From NCBI RefSeq assembly GCF_002374855.1, contig NZ_NWVC01000003.1, forward strand, positions 372,001 to 436,000: 64,000 nt of DNA. Direction: 5' to 3'. Numbering within the stretch: the stretch's first letter is position 1; every line of letters starts with the position of its first letter. Positions 16,887-25,858 of the stretch are shown in pieces. Source of the DNA: Sphingomonas adhaesiva. GTDB taxonomy: Bacteria > Pseudomonadota > Alphaproteobacteria > Sphingomonadales > Sphingomonadaceae. Below the pieces are notes generated by a model. It saw only the letters and a program-made list of their open reading frames with translations, ran no database searches and had not been told where the DNA came from. A program made the position numbers and the translations under genes.

Positions 16887-17765
16887 ATGGCGGATCGGGC
16901 GCGGACGGTGTGGAACGGCGCGGCGGAACTGGGCGAAGGGCCGGTGTGGGACACGCGCGACGCGGCGCTGTGGTTCGTGGATATCAAGCGGCCGGCGGTC
17001 CACCGCGTCGATCCCGCCGATGGCGCGCACCGATCGTGGCCCGCACCGGCGCAGATCGGCTGGGTACTGCCGGCGGAGGGCGGCGGCTTCCTGGCCGGGC
17101 TGCAGACGGGGCTGGCGCATTTCGACCCCGCGACCGGCGCCTTCACCCATCTGTGCGCGGTGGAGCCGGATCGTCCCGGCAACCGGCTGAACGATGCCAC
17201 GGTCGGGCCGGACGGCGTGGTATGGTTCGGGTCGATGGACGATGCCGCGCGCGCGGCGACCGGGCAGGTGCATCGCTGGGACGGCGCGCAGGCGACCGTG
17301 ACGGGAATCGCGCCGGTGACGATCACCAACGGCCCGGCGGTGTCTCCGGACGGATCGACCCTGTACCATGTCGATACGCTGGGCGGGGCGATCCACGCGG
17401 TGCCGGTGACGGGCCACGGGACGACCGGCGCTGGGCGCGTGCTGGTGACGATTGACCCGGCGGACGGCACGCCGGATGGGGTCAGCACCGATGCGGCCGG
17501 CAACATCTGGCTGGGGATGTGGGGCGGATGGAGCGCGCGCTGCTACGATCCGGCGGGCACGCTGCTGCGCGAGGTGCGGCTGCCGGCGGCGCAGGTGACG
17601 AAGATTGCGTTCGGCGGCGCGGACCTGCGCACCGCCTTTGCCACGACCGCGCGGCTGGGGCTGGACCCGGCGGCGCTGGCCGCGCAGCCGGAGGCGGGCG
17701 CGGTGTTCGCGTTCGACGTTGATGTGCCGGGGCGGCCGCTGCCGCTGGCGCGGCTGCGGCGGTGA
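16887..17765 (+). CDS. SMP-30/gluconolactonase-family sugar lactonase
   Basis: 292 residues from the ATG at 16887, third of three consecutive ATGs; AGAGG at 16876-16880 is best placed for this one. Motifs ELGEGPVWD, NRLNDATVGPDG and PDGVSTDAAGNIW carry the Glu, Asn and Asp that ligate the metal in SMP-30-type six-bladed propeller lactonases. In this island it would open galactono-lactone made by the SDR dehydrogenase (27010-27720) to galactonate for DgoD. There is no signal peptide, so it is cytoplasmic. The same family also includes arabinolactonases. Confidence 0.88.
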   Translation: MADRARTVWNGAAELGEGPVWDTRDAALWFVDIKRPAVHRVDPADGAHRSWPAPAQIGWVLPAEGGGFLAGLQTGLAHFDPATGAFTHLCAVEPDRPGNRLNDATVGPDGVVWFGSMDDAARAATGQVHRWDGAQATVTGIAPVTITNGPAVSPDGSTLYHVDTLGGAIHAVPVTGHGTTGAGRVLVTIDPADGTPDGVSTDAAGNIWLGMWGGWSARCYDPAGTLLREVRLPAAQVTKIAFGGADLRTAFATTARLGLDPAALAAQPEAGAVFAFDVDVPGRPLPLARLRR

Positions 17766-17778
17766 TCCGGGTAACGGA

Positions 17779-19146
17779 TCATTCCTGGACGAACAGGTGA
17801 TCCGCCTTCAGCCACAGCGGCGCCAGGCACAGCGGCACGGACGACAGCGGCAGCACGGTTTCGTCGACGGCGACGCCCAGCGTATCGGTCATGAAGCGGC
17901 GGCGCGCGTCGATGCGCGCCATCACCGCCGGGTGGCGATCGGCCAGCTCGGCGCGCAGCGCGGCATCGGCCAGCACGACGCTGTCCTCGCAATTGAGCGC
18001 CCAGCCGTCGCGCATCGGCGTGGGGATGACGTCGACCTGCACATGCATCCCCGACCGCAGCCGCTCGGTCGAGCCGGGGCGGACGGGGGTGTGCGACCAT
18101 TCCTCATGCCCGGTCAGATGGCCGGGATTGAGCAGCGAGTGCAGCCCGCCGCGCGCCAGGGTGCCGGTGACCGCGTCGTGCAGCTCGCCGCCCGGCGTGC
18201 CCACGCGCGCGACGCGATACCATTCGACCAGCCCCGCGAAATAATCCGCGGCGGTGGCGACGAAGGCGTCGTCGGCATCGTCCAGCAGCCCCGCGCGCGC
18301 GGTCAGCCCGCCCCACAGGCCGACCGCGGTCGACACGCCGTCGCCCTTGCGCAGGACGCGTGGGCCGGGGCTGGCCAGCCCGATCACCCCGCCATCGGCA
18401 GCGCCGCCCGACGCCAGCATCATGTGCACGTTGAACGGATCGCCGTGATAGCCCATCCGCGCGGCGCCATCGCGCTCGCGGTCGCCGGGGCGCAGCTGCG
18501 ACAGGACCGACCACACCATCGCGGAGCCGCGCGCGGCCGCCGCCTCGAACACCGCGATCTGATCGGCATCGATGATCGAGCGGTGGCCGGTTTCGGGGTG
18601 GAGCAGCACCGCGGTGCGATCCTCCACCGCATCGGCGCCGACGACGCGCGCGATCGCGGCGTGATAGGCGGCGGGCAGGAACGAGGGCGCGGGCAGGCCG
18701 TCGTCCCATTCCTCCGCCGCCAGATACTTCCACCCGACGATCCCCGTGCGCGTGCCGGGCGCCAGCCCCGCGTCGCGCAGCACGTCGGTCAGCCGCGGGG
18801 CGACGCTGCGGTCCTGGCCCAGCAGGCTCATCGTCTGCGCCAGCCGCACCGTCAGGCCGGGCAGCGGCGCGCGTTCGGCATAGGGGACGCATTCGTTGCC
18901 GGTGACGACGATCCGCCGCCCGCCGGGACCGAGCAGCAGCAGCGCCTCCTCGAACCGCGGTTCGAACCCCGACAGGAACATGACGTTCGCCATATGCTCG
19001 CGGTCGGCATAGACGACCAGCCAGTCGGTCCCCGCCGCCGCCAGCGCCGCATCGCACCGCGCGGCATAACGCGCCGGCGGCAGCGCGGGCGGTTCGTCGA
19101 TGGTGCCGAAATCGGGTATGGCGACCGGTGTCAGGCGAATGGTCAT
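17779..19146 (-). CDS. Creatinase/aminopeptidase P-fold (M24-like) hydrolase with a degenerate metal site
   Basis: 455 residues from the ATG at 19146. The two-part layout, a creatinase-type N-terminal domain (about 20-200) and a pita-bread C-terminal domain, is visible. GHLTGHEEWSHTP and NCEDSVVL match the histidine and last glutamate motifs of family M24. However, the paired aspartates expected before the histidine are not evident, and the glutamate of the next motif is absent in MHVQVDVIPTP. The metal site thus looks incomplete, as in creatinase, which uses no metal. No signal peptide. It is divergent from the acylase gene and shares its AT-rich control region, so its substrate may be linked to the sugar island or to acyl-amide breakdown. 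Exact function unknown. Confidence 0.75.
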   Translation of the reverse strand: MTIRLTPVAIPDFGTIDEPPALPPARYAARCDAALAAAGTDWLVVYADREHMANVMFLSGFEPRFEEALLLLGPGGRRIVVTGNECVPYAERAPLPGLTVRLAQTMSLLGQDRSVAPRLTDVLRDAGLAPGTRTGIVGWKYLAAEEWDDGLPAPSFLPAAYHAAIARVVGADAVEDRTAVLLHPETGHRSIIDADQIAVFEAAAARGSAMVWSVLSQLRPGDRERDGAARMGYHGDPFNVHMMLASGGAADGGVIGLASPGPRVLRKGDGVSTAVGLWGGLTARAGLLDDADDAFVATAADYFAGLVEWYRVARVGTPGGELHDAVTGTLARGGLHSLLNPGHLTGHEEWSHTPVRPGSTERLRSGMHVQVDVIPTPMRDGWALNCEDSVVLADAALRAELADRHPAVMARIDARRRFMTDTLGVAVDETVLPLSSVPLCLAPLWLKADHLFVQE

Positions 19147-19195
19147 GGCTGGCCCCTTCCAACGGGATGCTATCAGTGGGATGATTGACCGCTGC

Positions 19196-19217
19196 ATGAT
19201 ATTATATATGACATAAT
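19196..19217. promoter_or_regulatory. Candidate double GntR/FadR-type operator between the M24-like and acylase genes
   Basis: The stretch starts CATGATATTAT (19196-19206) and continues ATATGACATAAT to 19217. It contains two versions of the TATGAY motif side by side and is close to a 22-bp palindrome (16 of 22 positions symmetric). It occupies the 95-base divergent intergenic region, so it could control both genes. Confidence 0.5.
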
Positions 19218-19241
19218 TGCAAGTCAAAAAGGGGAAGCGCG

Positions 19242-21449
19242 ATGCGGTGGTGGGCTGGGGCGATGATGGCGGTCGCGGCGGGCACGGCGGATGCGCGGCC
19301 CCCGGCACCCCCGTACGCCGATGCGGTGACGATCGTGCGCGACGATGCCGGCATCGCGCATATCCACGGACGCAGCGACGCCGACGCGGTGTTCGGCATG
19401 ATCTACGCCCAGGCGGAGGACGATTTCCCGCGGATCGAGCGCAATTATCTGGTCGCGCTGGGCCGGCTGGCGGAGGTGGAGGGCGAGAGCGCGCTGTGGG
19501 CCGACCTGCGCCAGCGGCTGTTCGTCGATCCGGCGGCGTTGCAGGCGGCGTACCGGCGCAGCCCCGACTGGTCGCGACGGCTGATGCAGGCATGGGCGGC
19601 GGGGCTGAACCATTATCTGGCGACCCACCCCGCCGTCCGCCCGCAGCGGCTGACCCGGTTCGAACCGTGGATGGCGCTCGCCTTTTCCGAAGGGAGCATC
19701 GGCGGCGATATCGAGCGCGGGGTCGCGCTCGACCCGCTCGCGGCCTTCTACGGCCATGGCGGTGCGGCGGCGCAGCTCGCCGCGAGCGATGCGGGCCGGA
19801 TGGTCGAGCCGAAGGGATCGAACGGCATTGCGATCGGTCCGCAGCGCAGCGCCAGCGGCCATCCGCTGCTGTGGATCAATCCGCACACCTCGTTTTTCTT
19901 CCGGTCGGAACAGCAGGTGCGCAGCGACCAGGGGCTGGACGTCTACGGCGCCGCCACCTGGGGACAGTACTTCATCTACCAGGGGTTCAACCGCCGGCTG
20001 GGGTGGATGCACACGTCGAGCGGGGTCGACAATATCGACGAATTCGCGGTCGAGGTGGCGCGGCGCGGGGGCGCGCTGCGCTGGCGCGACGGCGCGCAGT
20101 GGCGCCCCTTCGTACAGCGGACGGTGACGCTGCAGGTGCGCCGCCCCGACGGCACGCTGGCGCCGCGATCGTTCACGACGCTGGCGACGCGGCACGGCCC
20201 GGTGATCCGCGCGGAGAACGACCGCTGGATCGCGGTGGCGATGCTGAACGCGCGGCAGGCCGCGCTGGAGCAGAGCTGGCTGCGGACCAAGGCGACGACG
20301 CTGGACGCGTATCTGCGCGCGTCGGACCGCAAGGCCAATTCGTCGAACAACACCATCCTGGCCGCCGCCGACGGCACGATCGCGTATCTGCACCCGCAAT
20401 TCGTGCCGGTGCGCGACGCGCGATTCGACTATACCCGTCCGGTCGACGGCAGCGACCCGGCGACCGCGTGGCGCGGGCTGCACCGGCTGAACGAGCTGCC
20501 GCAGGCGGTGCGGCCGGCCAGCGGGTGGGTGATGAACACCAACAATGCGCCATGGGGCGCGGCGGGGGCGGACAGCCCGCGCGCTGCCGCCTTCCCGGCC
20601 TATATGGACCAGTTCGGCGAGAACCCGCGCGGCATCCATGCCACCGCGCTGTTGAACGGGACGCGGAAATTCACCGCGATGGCGTTGCGCGACCTGGCGT
20701 TCGATCCGTTCCTGCCGTTCTTCGACCAGCAGATCCCGGCGGTGCGGCGTGCGTGGGACGCGCTGCCGGCGGGCGCGCCGCTGCGCGCGCGGCTGGCGGC
20801 GCCGGTCGCGATGCTGTCCGGCTGGGACCGGCGCTGGGGCCTCGAATCGCAGCCGATGTCGCTGGCGGCCTATTGGGGCGAAGCGCTGTGGCGGCGCGAG
20901 GGGCCGAAGGCAGAGGCCGCGCACCGCACGATCTTCGACTGGCTGGCCAATGCCACCGCGGATGCCGACCGGCTGGCGGCGCTGGACGATGCGGTCGCCG
21001 CGATGACCGCGGAACACGGCGGGTGGCGCGTCGCCTGGGGCAGGATCAACCGGTTCCAGCGGCTGGACGGCGCGATCCGCCCGCATTTCGACGATCGGCG
21101 CCCCAGCGTGCCCGTGCCGTTCACCACCGGCAATTTCGGATCGCTGGCGGCCTTCTCGGTCGAACGCCAGCCGGGGCAGCGGTGCTTCTACGGCACCAGC
21201 GGCAACAGCTTCGTGGCGCTGGTGGAATTCGCGCCCGACGGCCCGCATGCCTGGACGGTATCGGCCGGCGGGCAGAGCGGCGACCCGGCGTCACCGCATT
21301 TCGACGACCAGGCGAACCGCTATGCCAGCGGCACGTTGCGCCCGGTCCCGCTGGATGGCGTGGCGGGCGTCGCCTATCACCCCGGGCAGCCGCGCCCGGG
21401 CGAGGCGCCGCGCAGGATCGCCACCGCGGCGAGCGCGTGCGGCGGCTGA
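19242..21449 (+). CDS. Penicillin-acylase-family Ntn hydrolase (N-acyl amide acylase), secreted
   Basis: 735 residues. A short signal peptide ends near residue 19 (AGTADA). The autoprocessing site is GSNGIAIG: Ser193 would become the N-terminal nucleophile of the beta chain, preceded by a roughly 170-residue alpha chain. ASGHPLLWINPH after it is the usual family block. The length matches acyl-homoserine-lactone acylases and penicillin G acylases. Such enzymes hydrolyse amide bonds of acylated amines, including quorum-sensing lactones in some members. Its substrate here cannot be read from sequence. It lies in the galactose island next to a creatinase-like gene, with a shared divergent control region carrying the TATGAY motif. 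Confidence 0.85.
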   Translation: MRWWAGAMMAVAAGTADARPPAPPYADAVTIVRDDAGIAHIHGRSDADAVFGMIYAQAEDDFPRIERNYLVALGRLAEVEGESALWADLRQRLFVDPAALQAAYRRSPDWSRRLMQAWAAGLNHYLATHPAVRPQRLTRFEPWMALAFSEGSIGGDIERGVALDPLAAFYGHGGAAAQLAASDAGRMVEPKGSNGIAIGPQRSASGHPLLWINPHTSFFFRSEQQVRSDQGLDVYGAATWGQYFIYQGFNRRLGWMHTSSGVDNIDEFAVEVARRGGALRWRDGAQWRPFVQRTVTLQVRRPDGTLAPRSFTTLATRHGPVIRAENDRWIAVAMLNARQAALEQSWLRTKATTLDAYLRASDRKANSSNNTILAAADGTIAYLHPQFVPVRDARFDYTRPVDGSDPATAWRGLHRLNELPQAVRPASGWVMNTNNAPWGAAGADSPRAAAFPAYMDQFGENPRGIHATALLNGTRKFTAMALRDLAFDPFLPFFDQQIPAVRRAWDALPAGAPLRARLAAPVAMLSGWDRRWGLESQPMSLAAYWGEALWRREGPKAEAAHRTIFDWLANATADADRLAALDDAVAAMTAEHGGWRVAWGRINRFQRLDGAIRPHFDDRRPSVPVPFTTGNFGSLAAFSVERQPGQRCFYGTSGNSFVALVEFAPDGPHAWTVSAGGQSGDPASPHFDDQANRYASGTLRPVPLDGVAGVAYHPGQPRPGEAPRRIATAASACGG

Positions 21450-21470
21450 GGCGCGTGCGCGGTCAGGCGG

Positions 21471-22217
21471 TCACGGCCGGAGCGGGTGGTTGCCGGCGAC
21501 CAGCAGCAGCGCCAGCGCGTCGTGGATCAGTTCGTACATCCGCTCTCCCGCCAGCGTCGCCTTGCCCTCGACGATCGCATCGGCGACGCGCTTGTGGTCG
21601 CGCGAACTGGCGCGGGGCACGCCCTTGTACTGGTTGGTCCGGCGGATCGAGAAGCGCAGCGTCGTTTCGGTCAGGTCGGTGAACTGGCGCAGGAAGCGGT
21701 TGTTGCTCGCCTCCAGCACCGCGATGTGGAAGGCGATATCGGCCTCCAGCGCGTCCTCCTCGCCGCGATCGGCGGCGAACATCCGGTCGATCGCCGCCAG
21801 GATGCGCGCGCGCTGCGGCCCGGTGGCGGAATGCGACGCCAGCGTCGCGGCGCGCGGTTCGATCGCCAGGCGGATGTCGGTGAAGTCGATCAGCAGGTCG
21901 ATCGAGAAATCGCGTTGCAGCATCCAGCGCAGCACATCGGGATCGAGCAGGTTCCACCGCTCCTCCGGCTGGACGATCGTGCCCGCGCGCTTGCGCCCGA
22001 CCAGCAGCCCCTTGGCGGTCAGCATCTTCACCGCCTCGCGCAGGACGGGGCGGCTGGCGTTGAAGCGTTCGCACAATTCCGCCTCGGTCGGGAAGGGTGC
22101 GCCGGCGCGATAGCTTTGCGTGACGATCGCATGGCCCAGGTCGTTGACGATCGTCGCCGTCAGGTTGCGGCCGTCGGAGGGGGCGTGGCCGGTGGCGGCC
22201 GCGGTCGGGAGCGTCAT
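21471..22217 (-). CDS. GntR-family (FadR subfamily) transcriptional regulator of the galactose/galactonate island
   Basis: 248 residues from the ATG at 22217, with AGGGG upstream. The winged helix-turn-helix at about 25-90 contains FPTEAELCERFNASRPVLRE, the classic GntR block. The C-terminal all-helical FCD domain (about 100-235) is the FadR type, as in DgoR, the galactonate repressor of Escherichia coli. It is divergent from the sugar importer operon, with an AT-rich motif and a GCGC-flanked palindrome in between. The likely ligand is galactonate or a later acid of the pathway; this is inference from context. Confidence 0.88.
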   Translation of the reverse strand: MTLPTAAATGHAPSDGRNLTATIVNDLGHAIVTQSYRAGAPFPTEAELCERFNASRPVLREAVKMLTAKGLLVGRKRAGTIVQPEERWNLLDPDVLRWMLQRDFSIDLLIDFTDIRLAIEPRAATLASHSATGPQRARILAAIDRMFAADRGEEDALEADIAFHIAVLEASNNRFLRQFTDLTETTLRFSIRRTNQYKGVPRASSRDHKRVADAIVEGKATLAGERMYELIHDALALLLVAGNHPLRP

Positions 22218-22264
22218 CACCCCTACATATCCGACCTGTGGCGCGAAGGCCAATCGTCGATAAG

Positions 22265-22278
22265 GCGCAAATTTGCGC
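22265..22278. promoter_or_regulatory. Perfect 14-bp palindrome upstream of the GntR gene
   Basis: GCGCAAATTTGCGC, fully symmetric, 48 bases upstream of the GntR start and 59 bases upstream of the binding-protein gene. No second copy was noticed elsewhere in the window. It could be an operator for another regulator or for autoregulation. Confidence 0.45.
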
Positions 22279-22291
22279 TTCCCCTGTAATA

Positions 22292-22304
22292 AGTATGATA
22301 TTAT
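22292..22304 (+). promoter_or_regulatory. Candidate GntR/FadR-type operator upstream of the sugar importer operon
   Basis: AGTATGATATTAT, sharing the TATGAY core with the other sites. It lies 33 bases upstream of the binding-protein start, between it and the GntR gene. Confidence 0.5.
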
Positions 22305-22336
22305 GCAGGTGTGATGAGGGCTTGGGGAAGGGCGAC

Positions 22337-23347
22337 ATGGCGGAGGGGGTGACGGGGCGCAGAACCCTGCTCGGCGGTCTGTCGTCGGTCGTCGGCATGG
22401 CCGCGCTGGGCGGTTGCGCACCGCGCGCGGCGCCGACGCGCGGCGTGCGGATCGGCTTCGTCGTGAAGATGCCGCAGGAGCAATGGTTTCAGGACGAATG
22501 GCGGTTCGCCCGCGCGGCGGCGCGCGACCTGGGCTTTTCGCTGATCGCGATCGGGGCGGAGGATGGCGACCGCGTGCTGTCGGCCTTGTGGACGCTCTAT
22601 GCGCGCTATGCCGGCGGGTTCGTGATCTGCACCCCCGATCCGCGGCTCGGCCCGGCGATCGCGGGCTTTGCGGCGCATAGCGGGATGAAGGTGATGTCGG
22701 TGGACGACCGGCTGATCGGCCCGGACGGCGGGCCGATCGCCGCCATCCCGCATGTCGGCATCTCCGCCGACGCGATCGGTCGGGTCGCGGGCAATGCCGC
22801 CGCGGACGAAGCGGCGCGGCGCGGCTGGTCGGGGGAGCGGACCGGGATATTGCGCATCGCCTATGACAGCCTGGATACCGGGCGCGAACGCACCGGCGGG
22901 GCGGTGGCGGCGCTGCGCGCGCGCGGTTTCGCCCGCGTGTTCGACGCGCCGCAGCGGACCACCGACACCGAAGGCGCGTTCACCGCGGCGGCGCCGATCC
23001 TGACCGCGCATGCCGATATCGAACGCTGGATCGTCCTGGGCTTGAACGACGAGACGGTCGTGGGGGGCGTGCGCGCGGCCGAGGGACTGCGCATCGCGCC
23101 CGCGGCGGTGATCGGCATCGGCATCGGCGGATCGGAGGCGGCGATCGCCGAATTGTCCAAGCCGGTGCCGACCGGTTTCTTCGCCACCGTGCTGCTGAGC
23201 GCGCGGCGCCATGGCTACGACACCGCGGCGGCGATGTTCGCGTGGATCCGCGATGCGCGCGCACCGGCGCCGCTGACGCTGACCAGCGGGACGCTGATGA
23301 CCCGCGCGACGATGCGCGCCACGCTGGCCCGCGAGGCGGCGGCATGA
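22337..23347 (+). CDS. Sugar ABC importer substrate-binding lipoprotein (AraF/LacI-type periplasmic binding protein)
   Basis: 336 residues from the ATG at 22337, with GGGGAAGG upstream. The leader combines a twin-arginine pair (GRRTLL) and a lipobox LGGC with Cys27 as lipidation site. The mature protein has the two-domain type I periplasmic fold, with GVRIGFVVKMPQEQWFQDEW like L-arabinose-binding protein AraF. It heads an importer operon, with ATGA overlaps into the ATPase and then the permease. In this island it most likely binds galactose, arabinose or a related aldose in the periplasm. Confidence 0.88.
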   Translation: MAEGVTGRRTLLGGLSSVVGMAALGGCAPRAAPTRGVRIGFVVKMPQEQWFQDEWRFARAAARDLGFSLIAIGAEDGDRVLSALWTLYARYAGGFVICTPDPRLGPAIAGFAAHSGMKVMSVDDRLIGPDGGPIAAIPHVGISADAIGRVAGNAAADEAARRGWSGERTGILRIAYDSLDTGRERTGGAVAALRARGFARVFDAPQRTTDTEGAFTAAAPILTAHADIERWIVLGLNDETVVGGVRAAEGLRIAPAAVIGIGIGGSEAAIAELSKPVPTGFFATVLLSARRHGYDTAAAMFAWIRDARAPAPLTLTSGTLMTRATMRATLAREAAA

Positions 23348-24888
23348 CCGCGCGGCTGGCCTTCGAGGATGTCGGCAAGAGCTTTCCGGGCGTCGTCGCG
23401 CTGGACGGCGTCAGCTTCACCGTGGCGGCGGGCGAGGTGCGCGCGCTGGTCGGCGAAAACGGCGCGGGCAAATCGACCCTGCTGAAGATCCTGTCGGGCC
23501 AGTACCAGCCCGACCGCGGCACGCTGGCGATCGACGGCGTCGCATGTCGGTTCGACCGGCCGCGCGCGGCGCAGGACGCTGGCGTGGCGATCATCCACCA
23601 GGAACTGCAGCTGGTGCCCGACCTGTCGGTGGCGGAAAACCTGCTGCTGGGAACCCTGCCGGCGCGCGGCGGGTGGATCCGCCATGCCGAACTGCAGCAG
23701 CGCGCGCGTGCGGTGCTGGCGCGACTGGGCGAGGCGATCGATCCGGCGACGCCGGTGCGTTCGCTGTCGATCGGGCAGCGACAGATGGTGGAGATCGGCC
23801 GCGCGCTGCTGCGCGAGGCGCGGATCATCGCCTTTGACGAGCCGACCAGCTCGCTGAGCGCGCGCGAGACCGACCGGCTGCTGGCGATCATCGACGAACT
23901 GCGCCGCGACGGTGCCGCGATCCTGTACGTCAGCCACCGCATGGAGGAAATCTATGCGCTGGCGGACAGCGCGACGGTGCTGCGCGACGGGCGGCACGTC
24001 ACCGATATCGCACCGGTCGGCCCGGCGGACGCCGACCGTATCGTCACCGCGATGGCGGGCCGCGCGATCGCGGACATCTACGGCTATCGCGCGCGGCCCG
24101 CCGGGGCGGCGGCGCTGCGGGCCGAGGGCGTGACCGGCGCGGGGCTGCGCCAGCCGGTGTCGTTCGAGGTGGCGGACGGCGAGATACTCGGCTTCTTCGG
24201 GCTGGTCGGCGCGGGGCGGTCGGAACTGTTCCGGCTGCTGTACGGCGCCGCGCCGCGCACCGGGGGCGCGGTGACGGTGCGGGACGAGCCGCTGGCGGCG
24301 GGCGACCCGCGCGCCGCGATCGCCGCCGGACTGGGGCTGTGCCCGGAAGATCGCAAGGACGCCGGGATTATCCCGCTGGCCGCGGTGCAGGAGAATATCG
24401 CGATCGGCTGGCGCAACCGGCGCGGCGCGTCGCCGTGGCTGCGCGCGCGTGCCGAGGCCAGCGGTGCGCGCGCGATCATCGACACGATGCGCGTCAAGAC
24501 CGCCAGCCCGGCGACGCCGATCGCGACCCTGTCCGGCGGCAACCAGCAGAAGGCGGTGATCGGCCGCTGGCTGATGGCGCAGGCGCGTATCCTGATGCTG
24601 GACGAGCCGACGCGCGGCATCGACGTGGGCGCGCGCAGCGAGATCTACGAGCGGATGTACGCGTTCGCCGAGGCGGGCGGCGCGGTGCTGTTCGCGTCGT
24701 CCGACATGGCCGAGGTGCTGGGCGTCGCCGACCGCATCGTGGTGATGCGCGAGGGATGCGTGGCCGGCATCGTCCCGCGTGCCGAGGCGAGCGCCGACGT
24801 GCTGATGCGGCTGGCGCTGCCGCAGGGTGCTGCCGCGCCTTCTTTCCCGGACCCATCCTCTCCTGACAGGGACACGATCCCCGCATGA
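23344..24888 (+). CDS. Sugar ABC importer ATPase with two nucleotide-binding domains (AraG/MglA-type)
   Basis: 514 residues. The first domain has Walker A GENGAGKST, signature LSIGQRQ and Walker B IIAFDEPTSSL. The second domain has the altered Walker A GLVGAGRSE typical of this family, then LSGGNQQK and ILMLDEPTRGIDVGAR. Such fused ATPases energise monosaccharide uptake with one permease type. The ATG overlaps the binding-protein stop and the TGA overlaps the permease ATG. Confidence 0.93.
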   Translation: MTARLAFEDVGKSFPGVVALDGVSFTVAAGEVRALVGENGAGKSTLLKILSGQYQPDRGTLAIDGVACRFDRPRAAQDAGVAIIHQELQLVPDLSVAENLLLGTLPARGGWIRHAELQQRARAVLARLGEAIDPATPVRSLSIGQRQMVEIGRALLREARIIAFDEPTSSLSARETDRLLAIIDELRRDGAAILYVSHRMEEIYALADSATVLRDGRHVTDIAPVGPADADRIVTAMAGRAIADIYGYRARPAGAAALRAEGVTGAGLRQPVSFEVADGEILGFFGLVGAGRSELFRLLYGAAPRTGGAVTVRDEPLAAGDPRAAIAAGLGLCPEDRKDAGIIPLAAVQENIAIGWRNRRGASPWLRARAEASGARAIIDTMRVKTASPATPIATLSGGNQQKAVIGRWLMAQARILMLDEPTRGIDVGARSEIYERMYAFAEAGGAVLFASSDMAEVLGVADRIVVMREGCVAGIVPRAEASADVLMRLALPQGAAAPSFPDPSSPDRDTIPA

Positions 24889-25853
24889 CGCCATCCTCGC
24901 TCCTTTCCCGTGCCGGGCCGCTGCTGGCGCTGTTCGTGCTGGTCGCCCTGCTCGGCTGGCTGGTCCCCGATTTCCTGAGCGTGCGCAACGCGCAGGGACT
25001 GCTGCTGTCGGTGACGCTGGTCGGCACGATCGCGGCGACGATGATGCTGGTGCTGGCGATGCGCGAGGTCGACCTGTCGGTCGGCTCCACCGTCGCCTTT
25101 GCCGGCGTGCTGGCGGCGGTGACGATCAACGCGACCGGCAGCGTCGCGCTGGGCGTCGTCGCGGCGCTGGCGGGCGGCGCCGCGGTGGGGCTGTTCAACG
25201 GCGCGCTGGTGGCCGGGTTGCAGGTCAATTCGCTGATCGTCACGCTGGCGACGATGGAGATGGTGCGCGGGCTGGCGTTCCTGGCGTCGGGCGGGGAAAG
25301 CGTCGCGATCCCCGCACAGCGTTTCTATGCGCTGGGATCGGGGGGGATGCTGGGCATCGGCTGGCCGATCTGGATCATGGCGGCCAGTTTCGCGCTGTTC
25401 GGCGTGCTGCTGAACCGCACCGTGTTCGGGCGCAACATCCTGGCGATCGGCGGCAATCCGGAGGCCGCGCGGCTGGCGGGCATCCCGATCACCCGCGTGC
25501 GCATCACCGTGTTCGTGTTGCAGGGGATGGTCGCGGCGGTCGCGGGCATCGTGCTGGCGGCGCGGATCACCAGCGGGCAGCCGAACACCAGCATCGGGCT
25601 GGAACTGGCGGTGATCTCCGCCTGCGTGCTGGGCGGGGTGTCGCTGTCGGGCGGTGTCGCGACGGTGGCCGGCGTCATCGTGGGCGTGTTCATCATGGGC
25701 GCGGCGCAGAATGCGCTCAACCTGATGAACGTGCCGACTTTCTATCAATATGTGGTGCGTGGCGGCATCCTGTTGCTGGCGGTGGTCGCGGACCGGCTGC
25801 GCCAGACCGGGCGGCTGCCGGCGCTACGCATCGCCCGCCAGAGGGAGCGTTGA
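24885..25853 (+). CDS. Sugar ABC importer permease (AraH/RbsC-type)
   Basis: 322 residues with eight to ten membrane segments. The motif EVDLSVGSTVAFAGVL and the C-terminal GGVATVAGVIVGVFIMG are typical of the BPD_transp_2 family that includes AraH, RbsC and MglC. It completes the importer with the two preceding genes. The next gene, dgoD, starts within about six bases, so import and breakdown are cotranscribed. Confidence 0.92.
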   Translation: MTPSSLLSRAGPLLALFVLVALLGWLVPDFLSVRNAQGLLLSVTLVGTIAATMMLVLAMREVDLSVGSTVAFAGVLAAVTINATGSVALGVVAALAGGAAVGLFNGALVAGLQVNSLIVTLATMEMVRGLAFLASGGESVAIPAQRFYALGSGGMLGIGWPIWIMAASFALFGVLLNRTVFGRNILAIGGNPEAARLAGIPITRVRITVFVLQGMVAAVAGIVLAARITSGQPNTSIGLELAVISACVLGGVSLSGGVATVAGVIVGVFIMGAAQNALNLMNVPTFYQYVVRGGILLLAVVADRLRQTGRLPALRIARQRER

Positions 25854-25858
25854 CGTCG

